In this document: positions 24,193 to 36,179 of the stretch, in pieces
How the letters are laid out: each line of letters begins with the position of its first letter
Position numbering within the stretch: the first letter of the stretch is position 1
DNA from: Gnetum montanum
Taxonomy: Eukaryota > Streptophyta > Gnetopsida > Gnetales > Gnetaceae
Assembly: GCA_015680685.1 (NCBI GenBank)
Contig: MNCI01022611.1
Location: 1,252,800-1,316,799, forward strand
Length of the DNA stretch: 64,000 nucleotides
Direction: 5' to 3'
Notes under the pieces: generated by a model
The model's database searches: none
The model's input: the letters and a program-made list of their open reading frames with translations, nothing else
What the model was told of the DNA's origin: nothing
Program-made: the position numbers and the translations under genes

Positions 24193-26498
24193 CACAATTC
24201 TAAAAACATTGCATCCTCCAACTCAGTATAAGCCAAACACTATGATGCATATTTATCCTCAAACTCAGTGACTCTTGTTACTTTATCTGTGCCACCAATC
24301 AATACTCTGACAACCATGTGGCCCAGTGAATATAGCCATGTAGGGAGACATATTGATCCTTGCATACCATCTTACGATCATGTGTGCCATAGTGGGTCAA
24401 CTCCATATCAATTAACCACATCTTCTAACTTGTCCCACTAAATGCATGGATCCAACCCTTCCATTTATTAATTCTATCTATGATCAAAATTTTAGTTATG
24501 GGGGATATCCCCCATTCTAACAAACATAATTAATAAATGTTTTTCCTTTTCTTTAAATTTACAATTTTTTGTTTTCCAATTTTTCATCTTTCAATTTGTT
24601 ATTTTATCTTTTTATTTGTTGGTTCATCTTTTTATTTATTGTTTTATCTTTTTATCTTTTTATGGGTAATCTCATCTATGAATAAAACACTCATGTAACT
24701 CATTAGATGAGGTGTTGTTCTATGATATCAAGTCTTGGGAGGCTAATTATTTGGACAGCGAGCCCACCACATCCACCCACCCATTCTATTAATAAGACGT
24801 TCTACTCTGGGTCTGATGATATTCTTGACATCATTAAATCTTAAAATAATTTTGTTCTCATTATGCCTAGAGTGAAAAATGATGGACTAAGAGGGAATGG
24901 CCAAGGTGTGACATCAAGGGGACTTTTGGATTCTCTTTGGTGACATCTGTAGGAGTTATCATGCAACCTGGTTGTACTAAGATCCTTGTAGATCTAACAA
25001 CAAATGGTAGTAAGAGTAATAAAGGCACTTAATAAAGAAACCCAATGCTATTCTAGGGGGTCCCACTGGAAAGACATGCATCCATGCCTGAAGGTAGGTG
25101 GCTTCTCTAGATTACGCATCAAAAAAAAGGGAAAAGAAAAGAAAAGCAACAAAAAAGTGAAGAGAAAGTGTGCCAAAGTGGCCAAACAAAAACAAATGTG
25201 CTGCAAAGAAATTCCAAATCATTCCTCCCTTGAACAAAATGCTAAGTGATCATACGCCTTGTTGTCATGATGCTCTTATGGTTGTCCATCATTGGATGAA
25301 ACAATGCAATGTCACTAATCATAGGAATGAACTTGGTCTTGATTTTGGAGCAACAGGCTAATGACACATTAATCACATCCTACACTTAGGATTCATTGTG
25401 CCTTGGGTAAGTTACCTCATGTCCCAATCTCTACAATCCCTTCTTTGATTCCTCTCATCTCGCTATTCATGTATTTGTGACCCATGTCTTGTGTAGCATT
25501 GAATCCATACCTCATCATGGTGGTATCTACATGTGTATGTTTTGTAGAACTGGTGTGGATTACATTTAACCCTTCTAATGTCTATAGATATTTTAAGGTG
25601 TGGTTACGCAAGGGCATTATAGGTTGGAACCTACTTTGGGGAGAACCCACTTATGTGACTTTTGTAATTTACACTCATTGCACATCACCATCACATCATT
25701 TTATACCCTCCAAGTACTACATTGCCAATGTTATTCCTTCCTTTATCATCCTTCTAAGTTCAAATTTTCCTACGCACCATCACATGTCCTTTTTTCTCAT
25801 TCTATTCATGAATTTCATTATCAAATTCTACCCCATTATACCTTTTGTGCTTTCCGGTCTATTCAATGTTACCCTAGACCTTTCCAATTAACCTCAAATC
25901 CTTCATTTTTGGCCTTGGAAATTTAGAAATTCATTAATTTTACTAATAGGCCTCAATATCAGGTCCACACTATCGAGTATGCGATATCACGTCCATACAA
26001 ACTATATATATGGACCACCGCCCCCCCCCCCCCCCCCCCCCCCCCCCCCCNTGAGGGAAGTTGTTCAAATTTTCTTCCACAAACTTGCTAGCTTGCGCAC
26101 CTATCATTTAGACATGCATAACTTGCTTGTTAACACTCAGATTCCCATTCTGATTGAACCTATCTAAACCCAGAGTGTTTACCTTAGTCGTGGGGGAAGG
26201 GTATGCTCCAAGTTGCATATAATTTTTTCAAAATTTATCATCACTTGAAGGATATCATAAAGGGTAAATGACCATAGAAACTATTAAACATGTTGCCAAA
26301 TCAATTTTCTCTCTTCACTCATACCATGAGAATTAATTTTTGGAGCCACCTAACCAAATCGGGCCTAATATCAAAACTTTTAGGGGGCATTTTCATAAAA
26401 TTTCCTAACTCTAGATCACATGAAACAAAAAACAAATTCATTAAAGGTAAGAAGGGTATAAGTCACATTTTGTAAATAACCTTACTAATAGTGGGCCC
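24193..26498 (+). other. F1 interior where pol would be expected
   Basis: Contains a T-rich imperfect tandem stretch (24540-24665, units like TTATCTTTTTATTTGTTG), a Lys-rich short frame (25070-25240) and Cys/His-containing frames near 25484-25920 that I do not recognise. There is also an LTR-start-like segment (about 25935-26010) and a second copy of the polypurine word TTAGTCGTGGGGG at 26184-26196. No RT, RNase H or integrase motif was seen in any frame. Confidence 0.55.
26021..26051. other. Run of 30 C ending in an undetermined base
   Basis: Thirty consecutive C followed by N at 26051. It looks like a sequencing or assembly placeholder rather than biology. The same pattern occurs at 38627-38710. 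Confidence 0.8.
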
Positions 26499-26511
26499 TT
26501 TGTGATTGTAG

Positions 26512-27555
26512 ATGGCCCCTAAATGTAGACAACAAGGAGGACCCTTTCAAGGTGCATCCAAATGACCAAGGCGAGGTAGAGGCTAGGCATCTCTTGAGGA
26601 ACATACAGAATAGGAGGCACAATCATTCAGCATCCATCAAGAGCCTCTTGTTACTATGCAATTAGGACAGGCAGAAAGAGGAACCATTGGAGCACCTGAA
26701 TAGGGACAACATCTCATGTTGTCCCTAAAATGTGTTCAGGAAATCCATGAAAGGTCCACATCAGTAGCCATGATTGTGGAACTTAACTTTGGACCTTTCA
26801 CTGAGTTCACTCCTAAAGCAGTCAGGGACTAACTCAAAGGATCCCCATTATGTCCTATCCTCTCTAAAAGTGGTTCATGGTACTTGGGAGAGATGTACCA
26901 ATTTTGGCACAATAAAGAATAAGGCACCACAATTGATATTGGTGGTATTTCTATAGATTTCTTTACCAATTGCATTTTGAATATAGGGCCAAAAGTTACT
27001 CACTTGCCCACTCGCTCTGATGTTGATGCATGAAAAATTTGGTTGAAAAGGATGTATGGTATGGAAGACAAAGCATATGGAGAGTTGACCCCAGAGGAGA
27101 GGATCTACTTCAACATCAGTACTTATCACATCTTTCCCATGAATGGATTGAACAGAATCTCCAATATGCAGCCAAAGGAAGTGCTATATTGATGGGCAGG
27201 GTTAATGCTAACCTACCCCATCTATATCTCACAGAGATTCTGAGGTGGTTTGATGAATGCAAGATAGGGAAGTTTGCATTGCCCTTCCCCTACCTCATCA
27301 GGAAGTTGTGTCAGCATGCTAGAATTCTGGGATACACCAATGATATCCCTAGAAGATCCCAAAATGCTTCATTTGCTCAATTGCTAAAGCCACCAACCCC
27401 AAGGAAAAGTATTGGTAAGAGACTAGAGCCAGAACAAGAAAAGACGGTGGGGCCCACTATAACTCAAACTGCAAGGCCTAGCCAACTTCTAAGCACAAGG
27501 TCCAATCAACAATAAGAAGTAGGGCCCAACACAGATCAACAAGACCAACCGCTGC
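26512..27555 (+). pseudogene. Accessory ORF of F1, 5' part
   Basis: The ATG at 26512 follows a splice-acceptor-like TTTGTGATTGTAG. The order of blocks matches the Z copy. A basic start (MAPKCRQQGG) is followed by VAMIVELNFGPFTEF, SPLCPIL and WYLGEMYQFW, then TPEERIYFNISTYHIFPMN, a frameshift near 27185, and NANLPHLYLTEILRWFDE then IGKFALPFPYLIRKLCQHA. The last part resembles the 'putative plant transposon protein' domain of plant retroelement accessory ORFs. The ORF is interrupted by element N at 27556 and resumes at 46441. No biochemical role is known. Confidence 0.7.
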
Positions 27556-29449
27556 TGTAGTGACCGAAAACGTTAGTGGCTGGAACACCAAGAGGTTTTT
27601 GGGTGAACAATTTAACACTGAATCCATGCGAGGGTCGTGTTGGAGAGAAATGAAAGTGGGGTGCCTTAGATAGTCTAGTTGATCAAACAAGGACTTAATC
27701 AGTGTATCTTAACCTTATGTAAATGTTTGTTTCAGAAGTGAGACACGCGAGATAGGTTGATGATCAATAAATGCAAGATAGCAAGAATAATGAAAAACAA
27801 CGATTATAATAAAGAAATAGCAAAACAAACTCAAGTGAGAAAGTGCACCACCCCAAGGTCATGGATTTGATTCTTTACCTTGTTTGAAAGGTGTACAATA
27901 GGTTACATAATGCCAAAGAGACACTGCTTACACAGAGAGGTATAGTCATAGTTCTTCTGCTTATTAATCTATTTGCTAAGACATCAAAATGCTTAACTCA
28001 CAAAGATGATATTTGGAGCCAACCAGAGAATTCAAAGGTAACTAGAATGCTCAAGAAAATGCCAACTATGTTTTCTAAAAGCTAACTTAAAACTGCACCA
28101 AAAAGCCAACTTTATTTTCCAAGAAGCCAACCAGCCAATGCAAAAAGCCAACAAGCCAACTACTCTTTCCAATGCCAAAAAAAAAGCCAACCCTTTGAGC
28201 ATTGTTTGCTAGGGTATTTATAGGGCCAGGAGCAAGAGAGAAATATGGTCTAGATGCCATGTGTCCTGGACCCCACAAGATGCTATCATTTCCATACCGT
28301 GCAGGTGTGCAATGCTAGATGTGAACTTTGTTACAGTGTGACCATACCGCTAGAATCGCAAGTGCCGAGATTTAGTGTGCTAACACTGGGAGAAAAATGA
28401 AGCTTATGCTATGGGACTACATCTCCCCTACCTTTACAGGCAAGGTCAAGTGTAGGAACAATGTTTTGGGAGCTAACCGGGGGTATGCAAAATGAAGTGA
28501 AATTGCTGATCTTGCTAAGGAGATGCCAGAGTAAGGAAAAATTGTTGTCAACAAGTTCTAGAGCTACCTGAAGGCATCTTGCTACTTCTGTACCATTGTT
28601 GCACTACTCATGCTATTGAACACATTGGCGTAGCATAAGTGGTTGCTTGCTACGTTGTGCTATGCTATGTACTGTAGCATACCGTAGCCACTGGTTTTGA
28701 CTAAAATTTGCATAGGAGCCGAAGAGCATTTGTTTATAACTTTCGTCCTTCATGCAAGAAAGCTTTTGAACTTGCAAAACTCATGTTTGAAACACTTACT
28801 ACTTTTGCCTCATTGCTACGTTGTGCTACACTATGTAGCGTAGCAGCTAGCGTATCATGCTTCCTTGTTTAATTCGCCAATTTCTAGCAAGAAACTTTGC
28901 CCGAGGCCTGAGGACCAATTGGGGCGGGAAGTTTTGAAGGCTGAAATCTTGTCAAAGTGCCATTTTCTTGTTGGAATCACTTGGCAAGATGGGCCATTCT
29001 ATTCCTCTACTATGTTGTGCTATGCTACATAGCGTAGCATCTTGCATTGACTAAATCCTACCTTATCTTTGCAATCATTTTGTCACTTTGCACTTGGACA
29101 CTTGAGCAACTATCTTTCAAGGCTTGCTACACTGCATATCGTAGCTTAGTGTAGCAGAATTCTTCATTAGAAAACTTGCTAAACTATTTTGCTCATCCCA
29201 AACACTTTCGGAAACTCCTAGCATAGTTTCTGGGTAGACTATCAGCTGGGTCAATTGTCTAGTTGGGCAGGTTGGAGAGTCTAGCAGGCCTATCAGCTCT
29301 GGAGATAGAAAACTTGCTGAACTGGATAGTCCATCATCAATGCCTACATTTTCCTATTGAATTGTCATGATGCTACACTTGTGGAAGTCCTTACCAAAAT
29401 TCTGAGACTCTGCTAAAGTATGAGAGTCCTAAAATTTTATGATGTTTCA
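27556..29449 (-). repeat. 3' LTR of element N
   Basis: Collinear with 44551-46440, about 90% identical by eye. On the element strand it starts TGAAACATC and ends GTCACTACA. A TATA box on the element strand (CCCTATAAATACCC) is at about 28205-28222. Four inverted-repeat sites built from GCTACGCTA/TAGCGTAGC words lie at about 28650-28685, 28812-28850, 29003-29032 and 29122-29156. Confidence 0.9.
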
Positions 29450-29465
29450 CTAGCCCCTCTTTGTC
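29450..29465 (-). other. Polypurine tract of element N
   Basis: The minus strand reads GACAAAGAGGGGCTAG immediately before the LTR start TGAAAC. It is purine-rich and in the right place for plus-strand priming. Confidence 0.7.
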
Positions 29466-30770
29466 AACGTCTGGAGGATCTGCCCAAGGACGTCGATAAA
29501 GAATATGAAACACCATAAAGGATAAGTCACCAACATCACTCTCTGGTGGTTTCTTAGATGTTGCTTTGCTATGCTTGGGAGTAACAAGATAGCTATGCAA
29601 GGGAAAGGGGAAAGGGTGGACTTGAGGGGACAAGTTTAGAAAAAGGAAAGTTGGAATGTAGCGCAATCCCTCGTCGGAGTGCTTGTGAGGGAGTCATTGC
29701 ACATGGGCATCTTTCTTTCACTGGATTCTAACCTCTCATCAGAATGCTTAGAGAGGGTCAGTGTGAAATAGCTAGTGTACCATTTTTTATAGGCACACGT
29801 TCTCTTTTTTTTTTTAGCTTCGTTACACTTTTCACTTTTCTTTTGTTGTTTTTCCATGTTCATTTGCAAAAAAACCTTGTTGTTGTAGGATAGGTGTTTC
29901 CTCCATAGGATGAGCTATGTTACATCCATATGGGGCTTTGACCGACCTGCAAATGCTTCCCATGTGGCGAGTTACTTTACGCACGTCATGAACTTTGTGG
30001 TTGAGCATATGGGAGGGCTTTACACACGTCAAGAAAGCTTGTAAAAGAGATGTGAAAAGGAAAACTGCAGGTGTGAGAAACTAGATGATGAAGGTTAAGA
30101 GGGAGGGTAGGATGTGCACTCCCAAGTAGTTAAGCTAGCCAGAGCAATCACCTCAGAATGATGTGGTATCTTTTCCTCCTGGCAAAACACATCTCTGACC
30201 AATGCCATCTCAGCCTGTATCTTACTTTAGAAACCATTGAAGTGACAGGAACTATTGCTGAGGTATGCAACATTTAAAGCAGGAAGGCCAACAGTGGTTC
30301 TAGCAGCAGCAGGCTGAAGGGGCAGGCATTGAGGTGGCTAGGAATTGCGATGATGCAAGTGCTTAGGAGTCCCCACACAAGGCAAACATCATGCAGTTCA
30401 ACGGTAAGCAGAGAGGCTTAACAGCTGAATGTCTATTGAGCTCAAATGATGGCGGGGGTTGGAGGGTAGCAACTTTGTGGCTGGGCCACAATAGTGTTGG
30501 GACTCTAGCAGCAGGTGCTAACAATGAAAGCTACTACCAGGGAAATGAGCTATGGTAGCGATAGCTCCAGAAGGTCAGCAAGATGTCAAACGACATCTCA
30601 GAAGGATCAGTAAGATGCCAAGGGCAGTGTTGTAGCATATGTTCCAAAGGATGTTCTCTTGTCATCATGAACTGCATTCTGGAACTACAACGTCCCACCT
30701 CGTGTCAGCACTGTGCATGCTCGCTTGTTTGAGTGGTAGGGTATGCGACTTGGGAACATTGTGCTGCGAA
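29466..30770 (-). other. 3' untranslated region of element N
   Basis: No coding remnant was recognised between the tandem array and the polypurine tract. Long non-coding 3' regions with tandem repeats are usual in Tat-lineage elements. Confidence 0.55.
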
Positions 30771-31076
30771 CCCAGTTTAAGGTCTTGGTAGACCATCTAA
30801 TGTACTAGTTTAAGGTCCCAGTAGACCGCAATGTGCTAGTTTAAGGTCTTAGCATACCATTGTGCTAGTTTAAGGTCCTAGTAGACTGTTGTGCTAGTTT
30901 ATCATCATAGCGGATGGTGGACGGGCCAGTTTAAGGTCGTAGTAGACTTTCTGTGCCAGTTTAACATCATAGCAGATGTTCTATGCCAGTTTATAGTCAT
31001 GGTGAACTATTTGTGCCAGTTTATAGTCATGGTAAACTATGGATGCCAATTTATAGTTTTAGCAGACTATGGATGG
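30771..31076. repeat. Tandem array 1 in the 3' UTR of N
   Basis: About ten imperfect units of roughly 30-37 bp, each starting (C/T)AGTTTAAGGTC or a decayed form such as CAGTTTATAGTC. Most have a small dyad, GGTC...GACC. The array lies directly after the integrase stop. Related arrays occur at 34690-34975 and 40125-40345. Confidence 0.85.
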
Positions 31077-31092
31077 TTAACTTGCTTTTGCA

Positions 31093-32230
31093 TTAGACAT
31101 AGTACAGCTTTAAGTATAAGTGATGCACAGGATTTGCAAACTCTCTGCCATCCATGTCTGCCAGTTTGAAGGCTCCATTCTCATAGGCTTTTGTGACTAT
31201 GAATGGACCTTCCCAGTTTTCTAAAAACTTGTCTACATATTCATGGATAGCTTTGAGGACTAGGTCACCATTTTTTATTGACCATTGATGTAGGTTTTCA
31301 TGATTCTTTTGCCACTGCTTGTCCTGATACCATTCGATACAACCCAGTGTCTCCGCACGCTCTTCCTCTAGGGAGTCAAGGTCGATGATCCTTGACTCGT
31401 TATTCTGGGCATCATTCAAAATGCTTGAAAGGATTATCTGTAGTCATGGTACCTACAATTCAAGAGGTAACACTGCCTCAAATCTGTAAACTAGGCTATA
31501 GGGAGTCTTACCTGTAGCCGTCCTGCATGTCGTACAGTAGGCCCACAGCACATAGAGGATTTGCCCATGCCATCGCCTCTTGTTGTTGATAAGCATTCTT
31601 TTAAGAAAGTTGATGATGGCCTTGTTTATCACTTCTACCTAACCGTTAGCCTGTGGGTAATATGGTGATGAAAAAGATTACTTAATGCCAAGGTTGCTAC
31701 AAAAGGTTCTAGTTTCCGCACTACTAAACTAGGGTCCATTGTCTATCATGATAGTCATGGGAAGACCAAACCTTGTTATGATGTTATCTAAGATGAAGTG
31801 GCAAACCTCTTGAGATGTAGTTTTCCTAAGGGGGATAGCCTCTGCCTACTTCGTAAAGTACTCAGTATCTGTAATGATGAAGCTATGCCCTGCAGAAGAC
31901 TTAGGTGTTATGGGTCCTATAATATCTAGTCCCCATCATTGGAATGGCCACATGATCTATGTAGGATGCAACTCAGTAGGCGACATGTGTATAAGGTTTG
32001 TGTGATGTTGACATGTATCACACATCTTAGCTTTAGCAAAGCAATCTCATTCCATACAAGGCCAGTAATACCCTAGGTGTCTAATCTTAGCTGCCATGGC
32101 ACTGGGAGCTATGTGTCCTCCACATAGTCCTTCATGAATCTCGCTAACGATTTTTTGTGCCTCCTTCCCACCAACGCAAGTTAATAGTGTTCCATAAAAG
32201 AAGGGCTTACATAAGGTATTATCTCCTATG
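31093..32230 (-). pseudogene. Integrase remnant of element N
   Basis: On the minus strand the H2C2 zinc-binding part reads VSEIHEGLCGGHIAPSAMAA and then CDTCQHH. The core contains WGLDIIGPITPKS (first Asp), MIDNGPQF-like sequence with a stop in place of Gln (second Asp), and NG*VEVINKAIINFLKRML (Glu retained). The C-terminal part (31093-31419) includes NGDLVLKAIHEYVDKFLENW, the chromatin or DNA-binding tail. Stops replace Trp or Gln codons at several points. All three catalytic acids appear to be present, so decay came mostly through stop codons. Confidence 0.88.
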
Positions 32231-32389
32231 AGGACATACTTCCATGCTCACTTTCGGATTGCATCCGTTTGGGTGGATGTCAAGCCGTGTGGGGGTTCAC
32301 CATGCTGCAGGTATGCTTTCACGTTAGCGTACCACTCTTGGGTGTTGTTAGTGCTTACGGAGGCCATGTGTACTACTTGGGTGATAGGG

Positions 32390-32960
32390 TCTGTGCCTTC
32401 TATTATCAAAGCAGGTAGGGTTGCAAATAGGTGTGACAACACGTTTAATGTTAGCGTAGCTAAGGCATCGACTATGATGTTTTCGTTGCATGGCACATGC
32501 TAGATGTCTGTCGTGATGAACTGTTTCAACAACTTTTTGGCCAAATCATAGTAAGGCTATAAGTGTGAAGCTTTACAGGCATAAACTTTAGTGATTTGAT
32601 TGAAAAAAATTTGAGAGTCGCCTATGATTGCCAAATGTTGAATCATTAATTATTGGGCTGCTAAGAAGCCCATAAGGAGTCCTTCGTACTCAGCTACATT
32701 GTTCGTACAAAGGAACGTGAAGTGGCAAGCAAAAGGTTGCATGTCCCCCGAGGGGAACGTAATGATGGTGGCAGCACTACCACCTCACATGGTTGAGAAG
32801 CTATTGAAATGTAAACTGGCCTCGAAATGTGCTGGCACAAGGTTGACACTACTAATGTGTTCATCAGGGAATTCTAGTTCTATGGTTGCCCGATCATTGA
32901 CGGGTGAGGCCATGAGTTGCATGACTATGGCTTGTCCCTTCATCAATGATTGGGTTACAT
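32390..32960 (-). pseudogene. Second (archaeal-type) RNase H remnant of element N
   Basis: Minus-strand blocks read GGSAATIITFPSGD, CTNNVAEYEGLLMGFLAAQ, LAIIGDSQIFFNQITKVY and NENIIVDALATLTL. These are the four conserved parts of the extra RNase H acquired by Tat-lineage elements (TNN.AEYEAL, GDSQLV, N..ADALA). Stops interrupt it, for example within the segment between AAQ and LMIQH. Its presence next to integrase is the best lineage marker here. Confidence 0.82.
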
Positions 32961-32994
32961 AGTGTAAATCGAATTCCGCAGTTATTGCTTTCCA

Positions 32995-33459
32995 TCAAAC
33001 TATCCTGATACTTTCATATAAGTTATTCATGATAGCCTGAAGTACATTGCTTTTGCATATAATGTTCGCTTGGCTACGAAACAGGTAGTGTCTCCACTTC
33101 TTTAGTGCGAACACTAGGGAAAGATAATTCTTTTTCACTTCGTTGTATTTGGCTTCGTATGCGATTAATGCACGGCTCAAGTAATAGACTAGGATTTCAG
33201 AGTTATCTTCTCTTTTTTGGCATAACAATGCTACGATAGACGTGTCTGAGGTGGTAAGGTAGATGTAGAAAGGCTTATTCCTCTGTGGTGGGTAAACATT
33301 TGGAAGGTGTAACAGCTCTTTCTTTAGGTCATCGAAGGCTTGTTGACACTGGGTTGTCCACTCAAAGTTAACCCCTTTCTTTAGTAAGTGTTGCATGGGG
33401 TGTAACTTGTTAGTCAACCTTACTATAAACCTTCTAATGAACTGTATTCTACCTTGCAA
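32995..33459 (-). pseudogene. RT thumb and first RNase H remnant of element N
   Basis: A 154-residue open stretch starts with RIQFIRRFIVRLTNKLHPMQ and continues with FEWTTQCQQAFDDLKKELLH, then FYIYLTTSDTSIVALLCQK and KYNEVKKNYLSLVFALKKW. This is the usual gypsy connection and RNase H region. The normal DAS catalytic start reads TTSDTS. It is adjacent to, and was joined in frame-shifted form with, the RT palm at 33449-33745. Confidence 0.85.
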
Positions 33460-34290
33460 CCGTGCAATTCTTTAAGGTTAGTAGGGGTGCTAGGTTAACG
33501 ATGGCCTTAACTTTGTTAGGGTCCACCTGTATTCCAGACTCCAACACTACAAACCCTAGCATGCATTCGATTTTGATGCTGAAAACACATTTCTTTGGGT
33601 TAAGATGCAAGTCATGCTTGTGACAACATTTGAGGACTACTTCTAGATCTATGGGATGATTGATAGCCATCTTAGACTTGACTACTATGTCATTGACATA
33701 ATCTTTGAGTCTCTCTAGGAGGTAATCGCTAAATATGTAGGTCATGGCTCATTGATAGGTTTCTCTGGCATTATTTAAACTAAAGGGCATCATAGTGTAA
33801 CAAAAAGTTTCCCAAGGGATCATGAACATAGTTTTAAACTAATGCTCTAGGTTGATGCAAATTTGATTGTAACCCAAGAACCCATCCATAAAGGATAATA
33901 ACACATGACCAGCCGTAGTGTCAATAAGTTGGTCAATACTTAGCAATGGGAAGTCATCTTTAATCTTTGCTTTGTTCAGATCCTGGAAGTCTATACATAT
34001 TCGTATACCTCCCATTTTCCTAGAGACTACAATGATGGTTGATACCCAGTCCGAGTAATCGACCGCACGAATGAAGCCTGCTTTGTATAGCTTAGTGATT
34101 TCGTCACGTACGGCTAGTGTGATTTCTGGTTTTATTTTTCGAGCCTTTTTTTTAACCAGTTTAACACATGGGTCTAATACAATGTTATGTTGTATTAGTT
34201 GTGGGTCTAAGCTCAGCAAGTCATTGTAAGACCATGCGAATACTTTGATGTTGTCTTGAAGGACTCTAGATACATCTTTTTGCATTTTTT
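33449..34290 (-). pseudogene. Reverse transcriptase remnant of element N
   Basis: The piece at 33839-34285 has VFAWSYNDLLSLDPQLI, the spacer-to-RT block YKAGFIRAVDYSDWVSTIIV, then CIDFQDLNKAKIKDDFPL and HVLLSFMDGFLGYNQI, all typical of Tat RT. After a gap with a stop near 33838, the piece at 33449-33745 contains the catalytic region DYVNDIVVKS. The first catalytic Asp of YVDD is Asn here, a single G-to-A change, so the enzyme would be inactive even without the stops. Confidence 0.9.
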
Positions 34291-34571
34291 TTATCTAGGA
34301 GGGAACTTAGTTTTAGTGTCTTTACTTTCCCCCCAGGTGTCTTTACTGGTACTTCAATAAGAGGGTCCTCGGTCACATCCCCAGCCTCCAAGTCTAAGGC
34401 TTGGACCAAATGTTCAGGCCAATCTAGGGACGTTTCCAAGGATGCTACAGTGTTATCAGTAGATGAATACCAATCTATCGACTCTAAGTTCAGATATCTT
34501 GCAAGCTTGCCATGAGGACCTGTCAAGGTTAAAGGTGAGTGTAGATCATGCTGGGTGGCCATCTTGTTCAA
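34266..34571 (-). pseudogene. Pol linker upstream of RT in element N
   Basis: A 101-residue minus-strand stretch with acidic and Ser/Leu-rich composition, ending in a Lys-rich tail just before RT. Tat-lineage pol normally has such a poorly conserved spacer between protease and RT. No named domain was recognised. It begins next to tandem array 2. Confidence 0.5.
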
Positions 34572-34689
34572 CCTACCATAGTAAGAAAAAGCTTGGTCAA
34601 GTAATACCTATTTGTAGCAATAACGTGTACTAAATATTTGCAAAGCAACAATGAAACATGAAATGATTGTCAAATATTTGGCCAAGTTC

Positions 34690-34975
34690 GCAAGTTACCA
34701 GTTTAAGGTCATGGCGGGACCATTAACGGGTTGTAAGGGTAAAGGTAAGGCTACTAGTTTAAGGTCTTCTTGGACCATTAATAGGTGGGTGGATAAGGTT
34801 ACTAGTTTAAGGTCTTTGCGGACCGTTAACAAGTTGGCGTTGTAGAGCTTACTAGTTTAAGGTCTTTGCAAACCGCTAACGAGTAGGCTTTGCGAAATCT
34901 CACTAGTTTAAGGTCTTTGCGGACCATGGTGTGTAGGCTTTGTACAGGTATGTTGCTAATTTAAGGTGGGACAAA
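34690..34975. repeat. Tandem array 2, left border of the antisense cassette
   Basis: Five to six imperfect units of about 50-60 bp starting ACTAGTTTAAGGTCTT and containing GCGGACCGTTAAC-like sequence. Each has a GGTC...GACC dyad. It is clearly related to arrays 1 and 3 but has a longer unit. Confidence 0.82.
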
Positions 34976-35111
34976 ATTTTTAGTTGGGCCCACCCATTTG
35001 CAAATAGGAATGTTACGCTATTTCAGGTTTATGACACAAAAGTACTATGCTAAATGGGGCATCCCACGTTACTCGAGGTGCGAAAATGACAAGTTCTTTT
35101 CACCGCATCGG

Positions 35112-35120
35112 CTATAAATA
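35112..35120 (+). promoter_or_regulatory. TATA box upstream of the antisense cassette
   Basis: GGCTATAAATAGGGG on the plus strand is an excellent plant TATA context. It lies about 1.1 kb upstream of the first cassette coding block, in a segment that contains no minus-strand coding. It could also be a leftover LTR promoter of an otherwise unrecognised insertion. Confidence 0.5.
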
Positions 35121-36179
35121 GGGGTTTACCCGTGGTAAACTTGTCATTTTCATTGTCAGAGTGTAGAGCCCACATCTAAAGCGTAGCATGATCATGTCAA
35201 GAGAAAGCGAAACGGTGTAGCATAGTAACTGACAGAATTTGGGAGTGAAGAAATGGCACATAAAGGTGAATGTAAGCACTGAGGGCTCACTAAGGTAGAC
35301 AAAGCCAAGGACACCTTGGGGTGCCTATCCTAGGTCCACGTTAAAGTGCAGGAGGAGACTCTGGTTGCTCGGTAAGTTACTACACTACCTTTGTCATTCA
35401 GACTTCAATAATCGTTATTATTGAAATTCATGTCTTTTGCCATAGTTTCGGTTGCCATTTTGGCTGCTACACTGTTACTGTTGCCAGTTGGACACCGTGG
35501 TTGTATGGACATTATGCAATAGTTGCATGTGGTATTTCCTTGACCACCATTATTGCGACTACCTTTTTGTGGGGGTTTGGGCAAGTCTGGACAACTTAGC
35601 ACATGGTTTGCAAAGTGTGCCACCCTCAGGAGGGTTGGCCATCTACAAGATTTGACAAGTGAGACACGTTTTTATCGTAGTATAGCATGAGTTATTTTGT
35701 ACAACCAAAGTATGGTTGGGACGGCTGTAGCATAGTGAACTCTTTCTTATCTATACTTTGTAATGTCTTTATTATAGTATGACAATACGTTGTAAGTTTG
35801 TCACATTGGTGTTGTTGAATCTGCAATGCTACTATGTTTCCAAATCTGGTTTTGTTAAGTTCACCACGTTGCCATGCTTGTCATAGTGAGGTGTTACACA
35901 TCGTTGTATTGTGTTCATCTACTAGCATTGCTACGTGTCATGCGTTTGCATCTAAATGTTGTTACATTATGCAGGGCTTGATGCCTATGCTACGCTACAA
36001 GTCTTGCATTGCAACATTGCCCATTATTTTTATTCTATTTTATTTCTTTTTTTAAAGAAAGATTTACGATTAGGGGGGTCATGCTACGCTATCTACAAAG
36101 AAAGTATCATGCTACGCTACATGTAATGATAGGGTTACACTGCGCTATGTGTAACCTTCACTCGTATGTAGTGCTAACG
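35121..36179 (+). other. Leader-like region of the antisense cassette
   Basis: No coding blocks were recognised. It contains several TACGCTA or TAGCGTA words (for example near 35197, 35990, 36085 and 36112), the same words that form inverted repeats in the N LTRs. It ends with an acceptor-like TTCGTTATGCAG at about 36188-36199. Confidence 0.4.

Noticed and set aside
25484-25926. Cys/His-containing frames as a new zinc protein in F1
   Set aside because: The frames are short and overlapping, with no conserved spacing, and there is no matching segment in Z.
30771-31076. CRISPR-like array
   Set aside because: The units are contiguous and imperfect with no constant repeat and unique spacers, and the context is a plant retrotransposon 3' UTR.
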